64,000 nucleotides of DNA from Geminicoccaceae bacterium (GCA_020638465.1 JACKIM010000002.1:1240001-1304000), one strand, 5' to 3'. Positions 34,728-44,188 are shown, numbered from the stretch's first letter. The notes: generated from the sequence alone by a model not told the origin. A program made the numbers and translations.

Positions 34728-36091
34728 TCCGCAGCCTCCGCATATCGACGAGCGTTGTCCGAAGGCCGGTCTCCGGGATCGGCCCCCTGCTTGCGCATCT
34801 GTTTTTGGATCGCACCGACATCGGCATCGCGTACCGTGGCACCGGCGTCGAGCGCCACGACCGCGGCGACGCCCGCCGCTTCGCCCATGGCCATGCAGGG
34901 CGGGATCTCGCGGCTCATCTTCTGTGCCTGCGGCGTCGCCGAGTAGTGGCGGCCGGCGACCAGAAGCTGGTCGATCCCCTTCGGCAGCATGGCCCGGTAG
35001 GGTGTGTAGTAATCGCGACCGCGACAGACGCTGTCGGGAAAATGTTGTCGTTTGACGACTTCCTCCTTGGTGACAATATGCTCACCCTGCAACAGCCGCG
35101 TCTGGCGAACGCCAGTCTGTGGAGCGAAGTCGATAACATAGGCTTTCTCGAAACCGGGATTGTTGGCACGCGTATACTCAAGCAGCCGCTCGATCCGCTG
35201 CCGCCCTTCAAGCTCCGCCTTCGTCAGATCTTCGACCCTGGTGCCGTTGAGATTCGGCATGTGCGGACAGTTGAGCCAGACGATGCCGGGCAACGGCGTC
35301 TTCAGCCACCAGTAGTTCCATGAGCCGCCGATGATACGGGTCGCCTCGCGTTCGGTCTCCTTGAAGCGCTCCGGTTCCTCGTACTGATAGCGTTCGGCAG
35401 CCTCGGTATCGACCCCGCCCCAGCGCGAGACCGTGGTGAGGATGAACGATCCCTCCTGGAACTGCGCGCCAGCGCTGGCTGCCACATCGAGGTCGCCGGT
35501 GGTGTCGATGACGACGTCGCCCATGATCGCCTGACGGCCATCCTTGGTCTCCACGACGACTCCCTTGATCTTCCCGTCCTCGACGATGGAGGACGAGAAC
35601 CAGCTGTGCATCCGCAGTTTCACACCGGATTCGCCGGTCATCGCATAGGCGGCCCGCTTGAACCCGTCGGGGTCGAAGGCCGCCGAATAGACGACGGGAT
35701 GCGGCAGGCTGTGGGTGTGGAAGTCGAACAGCCCCCAGCGCGACCACTTGCGCCACATCTCCTCGGTGGCACGGATGTCGGGCTGCATGTCCCGCTCGTC
35801 CGGCACCACGCACAGCCCCATGGCCTGCATCCGTTCGATGATCTCGAAGCCGATGCCCTTGACCGACAGCTCGAGGTCGTTGTGCATGTCGTCGAGCACC
35901 AGCACCATGCCGCCCGCAGCGAGGCCACCCAGATAGGGATAGCGTTCGAGCAGGGTCACGCTGGCCCCGTTGCGTGCGGCCGATACGGCGGCCGAAATGC
36001 CGGCGGGACCGCCGCCCACGACGACGACGTCGCTACGGTCGACGATACGCGCATCGCGCGCAGCTTCCCTGATTGTTGGACTATCATTCAT
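34724..36091 (-). CDS. FAD-dependent oxidoreductase
   Basis: 455-aa flavoprotein. The dinucleotide motif VVVGGGPAGISAA is at about 23-35, and DTTGDLDVAASAG is the second FAD-contact motif used by FAD_oxidored proteins. The end has VAGRHYSATPQAQKMSREIPPCMAMGEAAGVAA in three conserved blocks. GGAGGAG lies before ATG 36091. The gene sits between ABC-importer genes (34 bases away) and a CoA-transferase (overlapping), so it likely oxidises the imported compound. The co-transcribed ferredoxin is a plausible redox partner. Confidence 0.85.
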   Translation of the reverse strand: MNDSPTIREAARDARIVDRSDVVVVGGGPAGISAAVSAARNGASVTLLERYPYLGGLAAGGMVLVLDDMHNDLELSVKGIGFEIIERMQAMGLCVVPDERDMQPDIRATEEMWRKWSRWGLFDFHTHSLPHPVVYSAAFDPDGFKRAAYAMTGESGVKLRMHSWFSSSIVEDGKIKGVVVETKDGRQAIMGDVVIDTTGDLDVAASAGAQFQEGSFILTTVSRWGGVDTEAAERYQYEEPERFKETEREATRIIGGSWNYWWLKTPLPGIVWLNCPHMPNLNGTRVEDLTKAELEGRQRIERLLEYTRANNPGFEKAYVIDFAPQTGVRQTRLLQGEHIVTKEEVVKRQHFPDSVCRGRDYYTPYRAMLPKGIDQLLVAGRHYSATPQAQKMSREIPPCMAMGEAAGVAAVVALDAGATVRDADVGAIQKQMRKQGADPGDRPSDNARRYAEAAE

Positions 36092-36125
36092 TGAGGAACT
36101 CCTCCGTCTGTCACAAAACGACAGC

Positions 36126-36923
36126 CTAGTGAACGGCGCTGGATTTCCAGCGAATGAAATAGCGCTCGGCCAGGGCCACGAACACGAACAGCATCACCGC
36201 CAGGCCGGCAGCGAGGAAAACCGTGGCATAGAGCAGCGGCGAGCGGAAATTGTAGGTGGCTTCGATGATGAGCGCGCCGAGACCGAAGTTCGAACCGATC
36301 CACTCGCCGACGATCGCACCGATGACGCAGGTCGTGGACGCGATCTTGAGGGCGGCGAACAGGAACGGCAGCGAACTCTGCAACCGCACCTTCCAGAACA
36401 CCTCGCGCTTGGTGGCCGAGAGGATGCGCATCAGGTCGAGCATCGCCGGGTTCACCGCCTTGAGCCCGCGGACCATGTTCACCAGCGTGGGGAAGAAGCA
36501 TATCAGCCCGGCAATGATGATCTTGGGCGCATAGCCATTGCCGAAGATGAGGACCAGCACCGGTGCTATGGCGATGATGGGGATGGTGTTGATGAACACC
36601 GCGATCGGGTAGAAGGCGCGTTCGGCGGTAAGGTTGTGGACGAACCAGACGGCCAGCAGGATGGCGACGAGATTGCCGAAAACGAAGCCCAGCAACGCTT
36701 CCATCAAGGTCGGCCAGAAGTTCAGCAGCAGGATCCCGCCTTCGCTCCGGAAGGTGCGGATCACCTCGATGGGCCCGGGAGCGATGTAGTTCGGAACACC
36801 GAACACGGAAACCACCAGTTGCCAGAAGACGATGATCCCCACAGCGGCACCGATGGCCGGCAACCGTGCCGCCCAGGCGCTTTCGCCCTTGCGCGGCGCG
36901 GGGCTTGCGACATTCGTGGCCAT
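36126..36923 (-). CDS. ABC transporter permease, SsuC/TauC type
   Basis: 265-aa inner-membrane permease with about six helices and a typical EAA-like loop (LDLMRILSATKREVFWKV). I start at ATG 36923, which shares a base with the ATPase stop (TGATG); the longer frame upstream is a shadow of the ATPase gene. With the adjacent ATPase and NMT1-type receptor it forms a complete importer of the nitrate/sulfonate/taurine/pyrimidine-precursor class. Confidence 0.92.
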   Translation of the reverse strand: MATNVASPAPRKGESAWAARLPAIGAAVGIIVFWQLVVSVFGVPNYIAPGPIEVIRTFRSEGGILLLNFWPTLMEALLGFVFGNLVAILLAVWFVHNLTAERAFYPIAVFINTIPIIAIAPVLVLIFGNGYAPKIIIAGLICFFPTLVNMVRGLKAVNPAMLDLMRILSATKREVFWKVRLQSSLPFLFAALKIASTTCVIGAIVGEWIGSNFGLGALIIEATYNFRSPLLYATVFLAAGLAVMLFVFVALAERYFIRWKSSAVH

Positions 36924-37717
36924 CAGCAGGTCTCCAGCAGCTGGCGCAGGTGAGCGGCGATGCGCACGAACTCGATCGTGTCGCGATCCGCAAGGCGACG
37001 CGGATGAGGGAGATCGACCTCGACCAGATCGCGAACCCGGCCCGGATGAGCCGCCAGCACCAGTACCCGTTCGCCGAGAAAGGCGGCCTCGGGGATCGAA
37101 TGCGTGACGAAAACGATGGTGGTGCCGGTCTCCTGCCAGATCCGCAGCAACTCCTCGTTGAGCTTGTCGCGGGTAATCTCGTCGAGAGCGCCGAATGGCT
37201 CGTCCATCAGCAGGATGCGGGGTTTGCACACCAGCGCGCGGGCAATGGCCACCCGCTGGCGCATGCCGCCCGACAACTCGTCCGGCATCGCCTTCTCCCG
37301 GCCGGCCAGCCCCACCAGCCGCAACAATTCCTCGGGTTCGCCATGGGCGGTTCCGCCGCCGCCCACTTCCAGCGGAAGCCGGACATTGTCGACGGCATTG
37401 CGCCAGGGGAGCAGCGTCGCATCCTGGAAGACGAAGCTGATATCCCGGTCCTGCCGGGCCTGCTCCGGCGCCTTCCCGAGAACGCTGATTTCCCCTTGCG
37501 AAGCGGGAACCAGATCGGCGATGGCCCTCAGGAGCGTCGATTTCCCGCATCCCGAAGGTCCCAGCATTGTCAACAGGCTCCCTTCGGGAATGTTGACCGT
37601 GACGTTGTCCAGGGCGGTCACTTCCCCGGCTTCACTGTCGAAACGTACGCTGAGTTCGCGTATGTCGACAGCCGAGGCCGGCATAGCACCGACCTCGTCG
37701 ACCGCCGCCAGGGCCAT
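36923..37717 (-). CDS. ABC transporter ATP-binding protein, SsuB/TauB type
   Basis: 264-aa ATPase. Walker A GPSGCGKST, signature LSGGMRQR and Walker B LLMDEPFGALD are all intact, with the downstream switch histidine in VTHS. It starts at ATG 37717, overlapping the receptor stop by one base. It energises the neighbouring permease. Confidence 0.94.
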   Translation of the reverse strand: MALAAVDEVGAMPASAVDIRELSVRFDSEAGEVTALDNVTVNIPEGSLLTMLGPSGCGKSTLLRAIADLVPASQGEISVLGKAPEQARQDRDISFVFQDATLLPWRNAVDNVRLPLEVGGGGTAHGEPEELLRLVGLAGREKAMPDELSGGMRQRVAIARALVCKPRILLMDEPFGALDEITRDKLNEELLRIWQETGTTIVFVTHSIPEAAFLGERVLVLAAHPGRVRDLVEVDLPHPRRLADRDTIEFVRIAAHLRQLLETC

Positions 37718-38748
37718 CAGCCGACCTTCTTGCGAATGTCCGCGGTCGCATCGAGAACCGCCATCGACATCACGTCGTCGAGGGTCGGGGTCTCGCCCTT
37801 GAACTGGTCGAGCGAAGCATAGATGTCGATCTGCTCCTCCCAGTTGGCCGCATCCATCGTGCCCCAGCCGTTCTTCTTCGTGTTGTCGTCGAAACTGAAG
37901 GACAGGACCGAACCTACAGCTTCGAGTTCGGAAGCACGTTCGAGATTGGGATAGGTGTTGACCAGGATGTCGACCGCTTCCTCGGGATTTTCGCGGGCGT
38001 AGCCCCAGCCCATCGCCGAGCCCGCGAGATAGCCGGCAAGCACGTCGCCGTGATTGTCCAGCATGTCGTCCGTCGTATAGTAGACATTGGCATAGAGCCG
38101 GATGCCGGTATCCCACAACATCATGTCGACGCGCTGGTCGCCAAGGACCTTGAGCGCGTTGGTGTTGGTCTGCCAGCCGGTGATCGCCTGCACCTGTCCG
38201 GTCAGGAGCTGGTTCATGTCGCTGCCGACATTGATGATCTCGACCTGATCCTCCGCAATGCCGTTCTTGGCCAGCAGGGCACGCAGCAGGATCTGGCCCG
38301 TAGGCTGGACTCCGATCTTCTTGCCGACCATGTCCGCAGGTTCGCGGATCGGGTCGCTGGACAGCGAGAAATAGGTGTAGGGGTGTTTCTGGTAGCCGGC
38401 GGCGATGGCCTTGACCGGGATGCCCGCCGATCGCGCAAGCATCAGCGAGGGGCTCGACGACAACTGGCCCACCTGCGCATGACCGGCGGCGGTGGCACCG
38501 ACGCCATCGACATTCGGACCGCCGGGAGTGACCTGCAACTCGACCCCCCGTTCGGCGTAGAACCCCTTGGCCATGGCGACGGTCTCGCCGAGAATGCCGT
38601 TGGACGCCAGCCAGCCGAGCTGCATGTTGACCGTCGTCAGGTCACCCGCGCGTGCACCGACCGAGAGCAGGCCGGGCATGCCCGCGAGGGCGCCGAGCGC
38701 GGCCGATGAACGCAACAGGGTACGACGCGAGACCATCGAATCGAACAT
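37717..38748 (-). CDS. ABC transporter substrate-binding protein, NMT1/SsuA type
   Basis: 343-aa periplasmic receptor. I chose ATG 38748 because GGGAGGAAG lies just upstream. The N-terminus carries a Tat-type signal (SRRTLLRSSAALGALAG), suggesting export in folded form. The mature part has the NMT1/THI5-like features LGWLASNGILGE and AKGFYAERGVEL. It is the first gene of the eight-gene operon. The family binds thiamine precursors, taurine, sulfonates, nitrate or riboflavin; the CoA and redox enzymes downstream favour an organic acid. Confidence 0.9.
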   Translation of the reverse strand: MFDSMVSRRTLLRSSAALGALAGMPGLLSVGARAGDLTTVNMQLGWLASNGILGETVAMAKGFYAERGVELQVTPGGPNVDGVGATAAGHAQVGQLSSSPSLMLARSAGIPVKAIAAGYQKHPYTYFSLSSDPIREPADMVGKKIGVQPTGQILLRALLAKNGIAEDQVEIINVGSDMNQLLTGQVQAITGWQTNTNALKVLGDQRVDMMLWDTGIRLYANVYYTTDDMLDNHGDVLAGYLAGSAMGWGYARENPEEAVDILVNTYPNLERASELEAVGSVLSFSFDDNTKKNGWGTMDAANWEEQIDIYASLDQFKGETPTLDDVMSMAVLDATADIRKKVG

Positions 38749-39063
38749 CACTTCCTCCCTTTTTATCCGGCAAGGTTGCTCCCGGCCGGCGAGATGACAC
38801 GAGCACCAGTTCAAGAACATCTTGGGTTGCCGGAGAGGTTATCACTCCGGGGCGTTCACAAGAAGCGCATATTTTCGCACTTGCCGTTGCTGTATTGGCA
38901 ACGCAAACCCATCTCCCTCCCGGTACCGGCATCGCTCGATGCGCGACTTCATGCGCGGCCCGTCGATGTTCACCGGCTGCATCCGGTCCCCGGCGCCGCG
39001 AACATTGACGACGCGGGACAGCTCCGCCAACAGGGGCGGGGCAGAATGGTGCCGCAGGAATAG
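38749..39063. other. Divergent intergenic region
   Basis: 315 bases between the operon head (minus) and the YihY-family gene (plus). It holds CGTTGC-TGTATTG-GCAACG (38885-38903), an inverted repeat that could be an operator. No strong promoter hexamers are visible, and the frames here look like chance. Confidence 0.4.
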
Positions 39064-40053
39064 ATGACCGTATCGGGGAATATCGCCATCATGAGCAGCA
39101 TGACGGAATGCCACCATCTGGACGCACCCGCGCGCTTCGGCTGGCGCCAATGGTATCGTGTCCTGTTCCGCGTGGTCACGGGCATCGGCTCGGACAACCT
39201 GTCACTGGCTGCCGCCGGCTGCGCCTTCTACGCCATGCTGTCGATGGTCCCGGGAATGACAATTCTTCTTCTTGTCTACGGTCTCGTTTCGGATCCGTTG
39301 CAGGTCGAGGAGCAACTGACCATGCTCAACGGCATCGTGCCACCCGATGTCGCCCGCCTCATGTCGGAGCAGTTGCAGCGGGTCGCCCGGCAATCGCATC
39401 AGGCGCTGGGGTGGGGGCTGGTCGTGGCGGCCACCGTCGCGCTCTGGTCGTCGTCGGCGGCGACCAAGGCGCTTATCGCAGCGCTCAACATCGCCTACCA
39501 CGAACGGGAAAGACGGAATTTCATCGTCTTCAACCTGCTGGGACTGGGCTTCACGTTCGCCGGCATCCTTGCACTGGCCGCCGCCATCGTGACCATCGTC
39601 GTCGTTCCGGCCGCCCTTGCCATCCTTGGCCTGAACGAGGCCGCCGCCATGTCGATGGCCATGCTTCGCTGGCCGATCATCGCGGCCTTCGTCATGCTCG
39701 GTCTTGCCCTGCTCTACAGGTTCGGGCCATCCCGTTCGGCGCCGAAGTTCCGATGGATCTCGGTCGGTTCGGTGGTGGCCATGGTCCTGTGGCTCGGCGC
39801 GTCGATCCTCTTTTCCTACTATGTCGGCAACATCGTCAACTACAATGCCACCTTCGGCTCGCTCGGCGCCATCATCATCGTGCTGTTGTGGCTCTATATA
39901 TCGGCCTTCGCCATCATCATCGGTGCCAAGCTCAACAGCGAGATCGAGCTGGAGACCTCCGTCGACACGACAACCGGAGAGCCACGTCCCATGGGGCAGC
40001 GGGGCGCGTTCGTGGCCGACAATGTTGCCCCGTATCCGCGGGAAAAAAACTGA
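39064..40053 (+). CDS. YihY/virulence factor BrkB family membrane protein
   Basis: 329-aa inner-membrane protein with about six helices. AAAGCAFYAMLSMVPG (residues 39-54) is the family hallmark, followed by LWSSSAATKALIAALN and the late YNATFGSLGAIIIVLLWLYISA block. The family was once called ribonuclease BN in error; its transport role is unproven. ATG 39064 follows CAGGAA. The next gene on the strand, cyoA, is about 190 bases on, probably under its own promoter. Confidence 0.9.
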   Translation: MTVSGNIAIMSSMTECHHLDAPARFGWRQWYRVLFRVVTGIGSDNLSLAAAGCAFYAMLSMVPGMTILLLVYGLVSDPLQVEEQLTMLNGIVPPDVARLMSEQLQRVARQSHQALGWGLVVAATVALWSSSAATKALIAALNIAYHERERRNFIVFNLLGLGFTFAGILALAAAIVTIVVVPAALAILGLNEAAAMSMAMLRWPIIAAFVMLGLALLYRFGPSRSAPKFRWISVGSVVAMVLWLGASILFSYYVGNIVNYNATFGSLGAIIIVLLWLYISAFAIIIGAKLNSEIELETSVDTTTGEPRPMGQRGAFVADNVAPYPREKN

Positions 40054-40126
40054 CCGGGTGGAACCTTTGACCGGATGGGCCTTTCCTTCTCCGAAGAACG
40101 GGGCCTCGGGGGGTCCACAAATCATG

Positions 40127-40161
40127 GGTCGAATACCGACATGTGAGTCGGGGTATCGACC
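40127..40161 (+). promoter_or_regulatory. Inverted repeat upstream of cyoA
   Basis: GGTCGA-A-TACC-GAC, loop ATGTGA, GTC-GG-GGTA-TCGACC: thirteen base pairs with two small bulges, ending 80 bases before the chosen cyoA start. It may be an operator or a leader hairpin. Confidence 0.35.
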
Positions 40162-40241
40162 GGGGCATGCCGCCGATTGTATCCACTTTCATCGCCGGGA
40201 CCGATTGTCCGCCAGCTTTGCATCACCGGGGGAAGAAATTC

Positions 40242-41177
40242 TTGAGATTGCGATGGAAAACAATGGCATCTGTTGCCCTGCCCGCGATCCTCCCGGCCTG
40301 TTCCACTGCCGGAATGCCGATGCTCAACCCGATCGGCACGGTAGCCTCCGCCCAGCTTGAGCTGCTGATGTGGTCGACGCTGATCATGCTGTCGATCATC
40401 GTGCCCGTCATCATGGGAACATTGTGGATCGTCTGGCATTACCGGTCGACATCCGGCAAGGCAACCTACGATCCCGAGTTCCGCGAGTCGAAGTTCCTAC
40501 ACGGCGTGACCCTGTTCGCTCCGCTGGTCATCATCATTGCCCTGGGGGGCCTCAACTGGGTCTATACCCACAGGCTCGATCCCTATCGGCCGGTCGATGC
40601 TGAAGAACGTCCCTTTGAAATCCAGGCCGTCAGCCTCGACTACAAGTGGCTGTTCATCTACCCCGATGCCGGTGTCGCCACGGTCAATGAACTCGTGGCT
40701 CCGGTGGACGAACCGGTCACCATCCGCATCACCTCCGACCCGATGATGACGGCCCTGTTCATTCCCGGCCTCACCAGCCAGATCTATGCCATGCCCGGCA
40801 TGGAAACCCGTGCGAACTTCCATGCCGACCGGGAAGGCGTTCTCGACGGGGCCAATGCCATGTTTTCAGGTCCGGGTTTCGAGAACCAGCGGTTCGAGAC
40901 CAGGCTTCTCGGTCGAGAGAAATTCGACAATTGGATCAGGTCAATGGGTGCGGGTTCGGCCTCGCTCCCGGACGATGCCGAAGTGAAGGAAGTGAAGAAT
41001 GAACCGCTTCTCGACATGGCAGGCTACAGGAAGCTCGCTGAAAGGACCCAGGGCTATCCGCTCACCCATTTTGCCAGTGTCGAAACCGGGTTGTTCGCAA
41101 AGATCGTGCGGCTGTTCGATCCGGGTTATTCGATGAATCCACTGCCATCGACCGCCGAATACGACGGGGGAAACTGA
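40242..41177 (+). CDS. cyoA: Cytochrome bo-type ubiquinol oxidase subunit II
   Basis: 311 aa from TTG 40242. I prefer this start because GGGGGAAG lies 8 bases upstream and it yields a proper lipoprotein signal: RLRWK, a short hydrophobic stretch, then Cys20 in LPAC. Two membrane helices follow, then the cupredoxin domain. The CuA cysteines are absent and the FIPGLTSQIYAMPGM wording is that of quinol oxidases, so electrons come from ubiquinol. Longer frames (to 40143) and ATG 40263 are alternatives. The stop overlaps the cyoB start. Confidence 0.92.
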   Translation: MRLRWKTMASVALPAILPACSTAGMPMLNPIGTVASAQLELLMWSTLIMLSIIVPVIMGTLWIVWHYRSTSGKATYDPEFRESKFLHGVTLFAPLVIIIALGGLNWVYTHRLDPYRPVDAEERPFEIQAVSLDYKWLFIYPDAGVATVNELVAPVDEPVTIRITSDPMMTALFIPGLTSQIYAMPGMETRANFHADREGVLDGANAMFSGPGFENQRFETRLLGREKFDNWIRSMGAGSASLPDDAEVKEVKNEPLLDMAGYRKLAERTQGYPLTHFASVETGLFAKIVRLFDPGYSMNPLPSTAEYDGGN

Positions 41178-43159
41178 TGCTGGGCCGTCTTACCTACGAT
41201 TCTCTGCCGTTCTACAGCCCTGTTGCCTTCGGTGGCGCGCTGGTCACCGTGCTCGGTGCCGTCGCCGCCGTCGGATTGCTGACCTATTTCCGCCTCTGGG
41301 GCTGGCTCTGGCACAACTACCTGACAACGGTCGATCACAAGAAGATCGGCATCATGTACATCGTATTCGCCTTTGTCATGCTGGTCCGCGGCTTTGTCGA
41401 TGCGATCATGATGCGCGCCCACCAGATGCTTTCGGCCTTCGGCGGCGGCTTCCTCGAAGGTGATCATTTCGCGCAGGTATTCTCCGCCCATGGCACGATC
41501 ATGATATTCTTCATGGCCACGCCATTCATGTCCGGACTGATCAACTTCGTCATGCCGCAGCAGATCGGTGCCCGCGATGTCGCCTTCCCCTATCTCAACG
41601 CCCTCAGTTTCTGGCTCACCGCCGGTGCCGGCGGGCTCGTGCTCATCTCGCTGGTCCTCGGCAAGTTCTCCACGGCCGGATGGACCGGATATCCACCCTA
41701 CTCCGGAGCGGCGCGCACGCCGGGCGTCGGCGTCGATTACTGGATCTGGGCCCTGTTCATCTCGGGTTGGGGCACCACCATGTCGGGGATCAATTTCCTC
41801 GTCACGATCCTGCGGCGGCGGGCACCGGGAATGACGCTGATGCGCATGCCGGTCTTCACATGGACGGCGGCCTGCACCAGCGTCATCATCCTCATCGCCT
41901 TTCCGGCATTGACCGTGGCCATCACCCTGCTGGGCCTCGACCGGGTCATCGGCACGCATTTCTTCACCAGCGATGCCGGCGGCAATTTCATGAACTTCGC
42001 CAACATGTTCTGGATGTGGGGACATCCGGAGGTCTATCTGCTGGTTCTGCCAGCCTTCGGCGTGTTCTCCGAGGTGACCGCGACGTTCTCGGGCAAGCCC
42101 CTCTACGGATACAGTGCCATGGTCCGGGCCACCCTGGTCATCACGGTCGTGTCGGCCCTCGTGTGGCTGCATCACTTCTTCACGATGGGCTCCAGTGCCA
42201 CGGTCAACGCCGTTTTCGGCATCGCCACCATGATCATCGGTGTTCCGACCGGACTGAAGGTCTTCAACTGGATGTTCACGATGTATCGCGGCCGGGTGAG
42301 ATTGCATTCGGCAATCTACTGGACCGTCGGTTTCATCGTCCTGTTCGTCATCGGTGGTGCGACCGGTGTCATGCACGCCATCGTGCCGCTCGACTTCAAC
42401 CTGCACAACACGACCTTCCTCGTCGCCCACTTCCACAACATGCTGATCCCGGGCGTCCTGTTCGGCTTTCTTGCCGGCTATCAGTACTGGTTCCCCAAGG
42501 CGATCGGCTTCACCCTCGACGAGAAATGGGGCAAGCTCTCCTTCTGGGGATGGTTCTCCGGTTTTCTGCTGGTGTTCATGCCACTCTATGCACTGGGGCT
42601 CATGGGACTGCCACGCAGGACCGGACAGATCTACGACTCCTCTCTCTGGCCGTTGCTGACCGTCTCGTTCATCGGTGCCTGTGCCGTTCTTTTCGGCATC
42701 ATCGCACTCGGCGTCCAGCTCTGGGTCAGTATCCGCGACCGCAACCGCCTTCGCGACACCTCCGGCGACCCCTGGGACGGACGTACACTCGAATGGTCGG
42801 TCCCCTCGCCCACGCCCGAATTCAATTTCGCCCGGATACCGCGGGTCGACGGCATCGACAGTTTCGCCATGGCCAAGCGCGCCGGCGAGCCTGTGCCGGT
42901 GGGTCCGCCGGAGGATATCGAAATGCCGAACCCGACCCGCTCGGCCATGGCCGCCGGTGTCCTGGCCTTTCTGGGCGGTTTCGGAGCGATCTGGGAGATG
43001 TGGTGGCTCTTCGGCATCTGTGCCGCGGGCATGCTGCTCATCGTCATCGCCCGCAGCTTCATCGACCATGACGAACATGAAGTTCCCGCTTCGGAGGTCG
43101 AGCGGATCATGCAATCTTCCCGGGCAGAGGGCATGGCCGTTGCCGGAGCGACATCATGA
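41177..43159 (+). CDS. cyoB: Cytochrome bo-type ubiquinol oxidase subunit I
   Basis: 660-aa catalytic subunit of the proton-pumping heme-copper oxidase. The low-spin heme ligand region HGTIMIFF, the His-Tyr pair in GHPEVYLLVLPAFG, the copper-ligand HH pair (WLHHFF) and the final AHFHNM heme ligands are all present. The glutamate in GHPEVY and the lysine-channel residues fit the A-type family. Fifteen helices are expected as in E. coli CyoB. The stop overlaps cyoC (ATGA). Confidence 0.97.
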   Translation: MLGRLTYDSLPFYSPVAFGGALVTVLGAVAAVGLLTYFRLWGWLWHNYLTTVDHKKIGIMYIVFAFVMLVRGFVDAIMMRAHQMLSAFGGGFLEGDHFAQVFSAHGTIMIFFMATPFMSGLINFVMPQQIGARDVAFPYLNALSFWLTAGAGGLVLISLVLGKFSTAGWTGYPPYSGAARTPGVGVDYWIWALFISGWGTTMSGINFLVTILRRRAPGMTLMRMPVFTWTAACTSVIILIAFPALTVAITLLGLDRVIGTHFFTSDAGGNFMNFANMFWMWGHPEVYLLVLPAFGVFSEVTATFSGKPLYGYSAMVRATLVITVVSALVWLHHFFTMGSSATVNAVFGIATMIIGVPTGLKVFNWMFTMYRGRVRLHSAIYWTVGFIVLFVIGGATGVMHAIVPLDFNLHNTTFLVAHFHNMLIPGVLFGFLAGYQYWFPKAIGFTLDEKWGKLSFWGWFSGFLLVFMPLYALGLMGLPRRTGQIYDSSLWPLLTVSFIGACAVLFGIIALGVQLWVSIRDRNRLRDTSGDPWDGRTLEWSVPSPTPEFNFARIPRVDGIDSFAMAKRAGEPVPVGPPEDIEMPNPTRSAMAAGVLAFLGGFGAIWEMWWLFGICAAGMLLIVIARSFIDHDEHEVPASEVERIMQSSRAEGMAVAGATS

Positions 43160-43797
43160 GCGTGAGTACGGCCGACATCGTAGCGGATCCGGATGTCAGC
43201 GAGCCCTGCCGGATCATCGGCAACGAGCGTACGCACGCCGACCATCGCGAGCGCGCGCTCGGCTTCTGGCTCTACCTGATGAGCGACGCCATCCTGTTCG
43301 CGATCCTGTTCGCGAATTACGGCGTCCTTCTTTATGGCGTCGCCGGTGGACCACGCCCCCACGAAGTATTTTCGCTCGATACCGCCGCCTATGAAACGGC
43401 CGCACTGCTCATCTCGAGCCTCACCTTCGGGTTCGTGTCGATCTGCGCACTTTCCGGAAAACGGTTCGCAGCGATCTTCTGGCTGCTGGTGACGATGGGA
43501 CTGGGAGCCTGTTTCCTGTATTTCGAATTCCATGAATTTGCGGGCCTCGTGGCCGAAGGATCCGGGCCCTGGCGCAGCGGTTTCCTTTCCGGCTTCTTTG
43601 CGCTTGTCGGAGCCCATGGGCTGCATGTGAGCGTCGGCATGATCATGCTGGCCGTGCTCGTCCTGCAGCTTCTCGTCAAGGGAACGACCGAGCCCGTATT
43701 GTCCCGCCTCTATCGGGTCGGATTGTTCTGGCATTTCCTCGATATCATCTGGATCGGCATTTTCTCGTTCGTCTATCTGCCGGGAGTCCTGCCATGA
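43156..43797 (+). CDS. cyoC: Cytochrome bo-type ubiquinol oxidase subunit III
   Basis: 213-aa membrane subunit with five expected helices. GFWLYLMSDAILFA near residue 36 and GAHGLHVSVGMIM near 154 are the family blocks. It is coupled at both ends by ATGA overlaps (cyoB before, cyoD after). It stabilises the catalytic subunit and is not catalytic itself. Confidence 0.95.
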   Translation: MSVSTADIVADPDVSEPCRIIGNERTHADHRERALGFWLYLMSDAILFAILFANYGVLLYGVAGGPRPHEVFSLDTAAYETAALLISSLTFGFVSICALSGKRFAAIFWLLVTMGLGACFLYFEFHEFAGLVAEGSGPWRSGFLSGFFALVGAHGLHVSVGMIMLAVLVLQLLVKGTTEPVLSRLYRVGLFWHFLDIIWIGIFSFVYLPGVLP

Positions 43798-44108
43798 TCC
43801 CTCCCTATCTGCGCAAACCGGAAATCAGCGACTATATCACAGGCTTCCTGCTGGCCATTATCCTCACCGCACTCGCCTTCGCGATTGCCTCCCTTGGCGG
43901 GATCGGCCGCACCCCGACCATCATGATCATCTCCTTTCTCGCCGTGATCCAGATGGGCGTGCACCTGCGGTTCTTCCTGCACTACTCCACCAGCCGCACC
44001 CCGATCGAGGCCCGCATCGCGCTGTTCCTCGCGGGACTGCTCGCCACGATCATGGTGGGAGGAGGCATGTGGGCCATGATCGACCTGCACCATCGCATGA
44101 TGCCCTGA
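43794..44108 (+). CDS. cyoD: Cytochrome bo-type ubiquinol oxidase subunit IV
   Basis: 104 aa with three hydrophobic segments, the size of the assembly subunit CyoD. The ending VQLHLRFFLH-like wording appears here as IQMGVHLRFFLHY. It is last in cyoABCD; no cyoE (heme O synthase) follows, since a terminator and the convergent ohr gene come next. Confidence 0.93.
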   Translation: MIPPYLRKPEISDYITGFLLAIILTALAFAIASLGGIGRTPTIMIISFLAVIQMGVHLRFFLHYSTSRTPIEARIALFLAGLLATIMVGGGMWAMIDLHHRMMP

Positions 44109-44124
44109 TCCGGGCACGGACGGG

Positions 44125-44159
44125 AAAGGCGCTTCGCCCGCCTGAAGTGAAGCGCCTTT
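44125..44159. terminator. Bidirectional terminator between cyoD and ohr
   Basis: AAAGGCGCTTC (44125-44135) and GAAGCGCCTTT (44149-44159) are perfect 11-base arms with a 13-base loop. The A-run on one side and T-run on the other let it end transcripts from both converging genes. Confidence 0.85.
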
Positions 44160-44188
44160 CGCATTTCGCTTGAAGTAGATGGACAGTG

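Noticed and set aside
38776..39063. 95-codon plus-strand frame in the gap before the YihY gene
   Set aside because: No ribosome site and no hydrophobic or conserved pattern; competing frames in the same stretch are equally open.
41126..43114. 662-codon minus-strand frame opposite cyoB
   Set aside because: Low-complexity Asp/Glu/Arg/His composition, and cyoB is certain.
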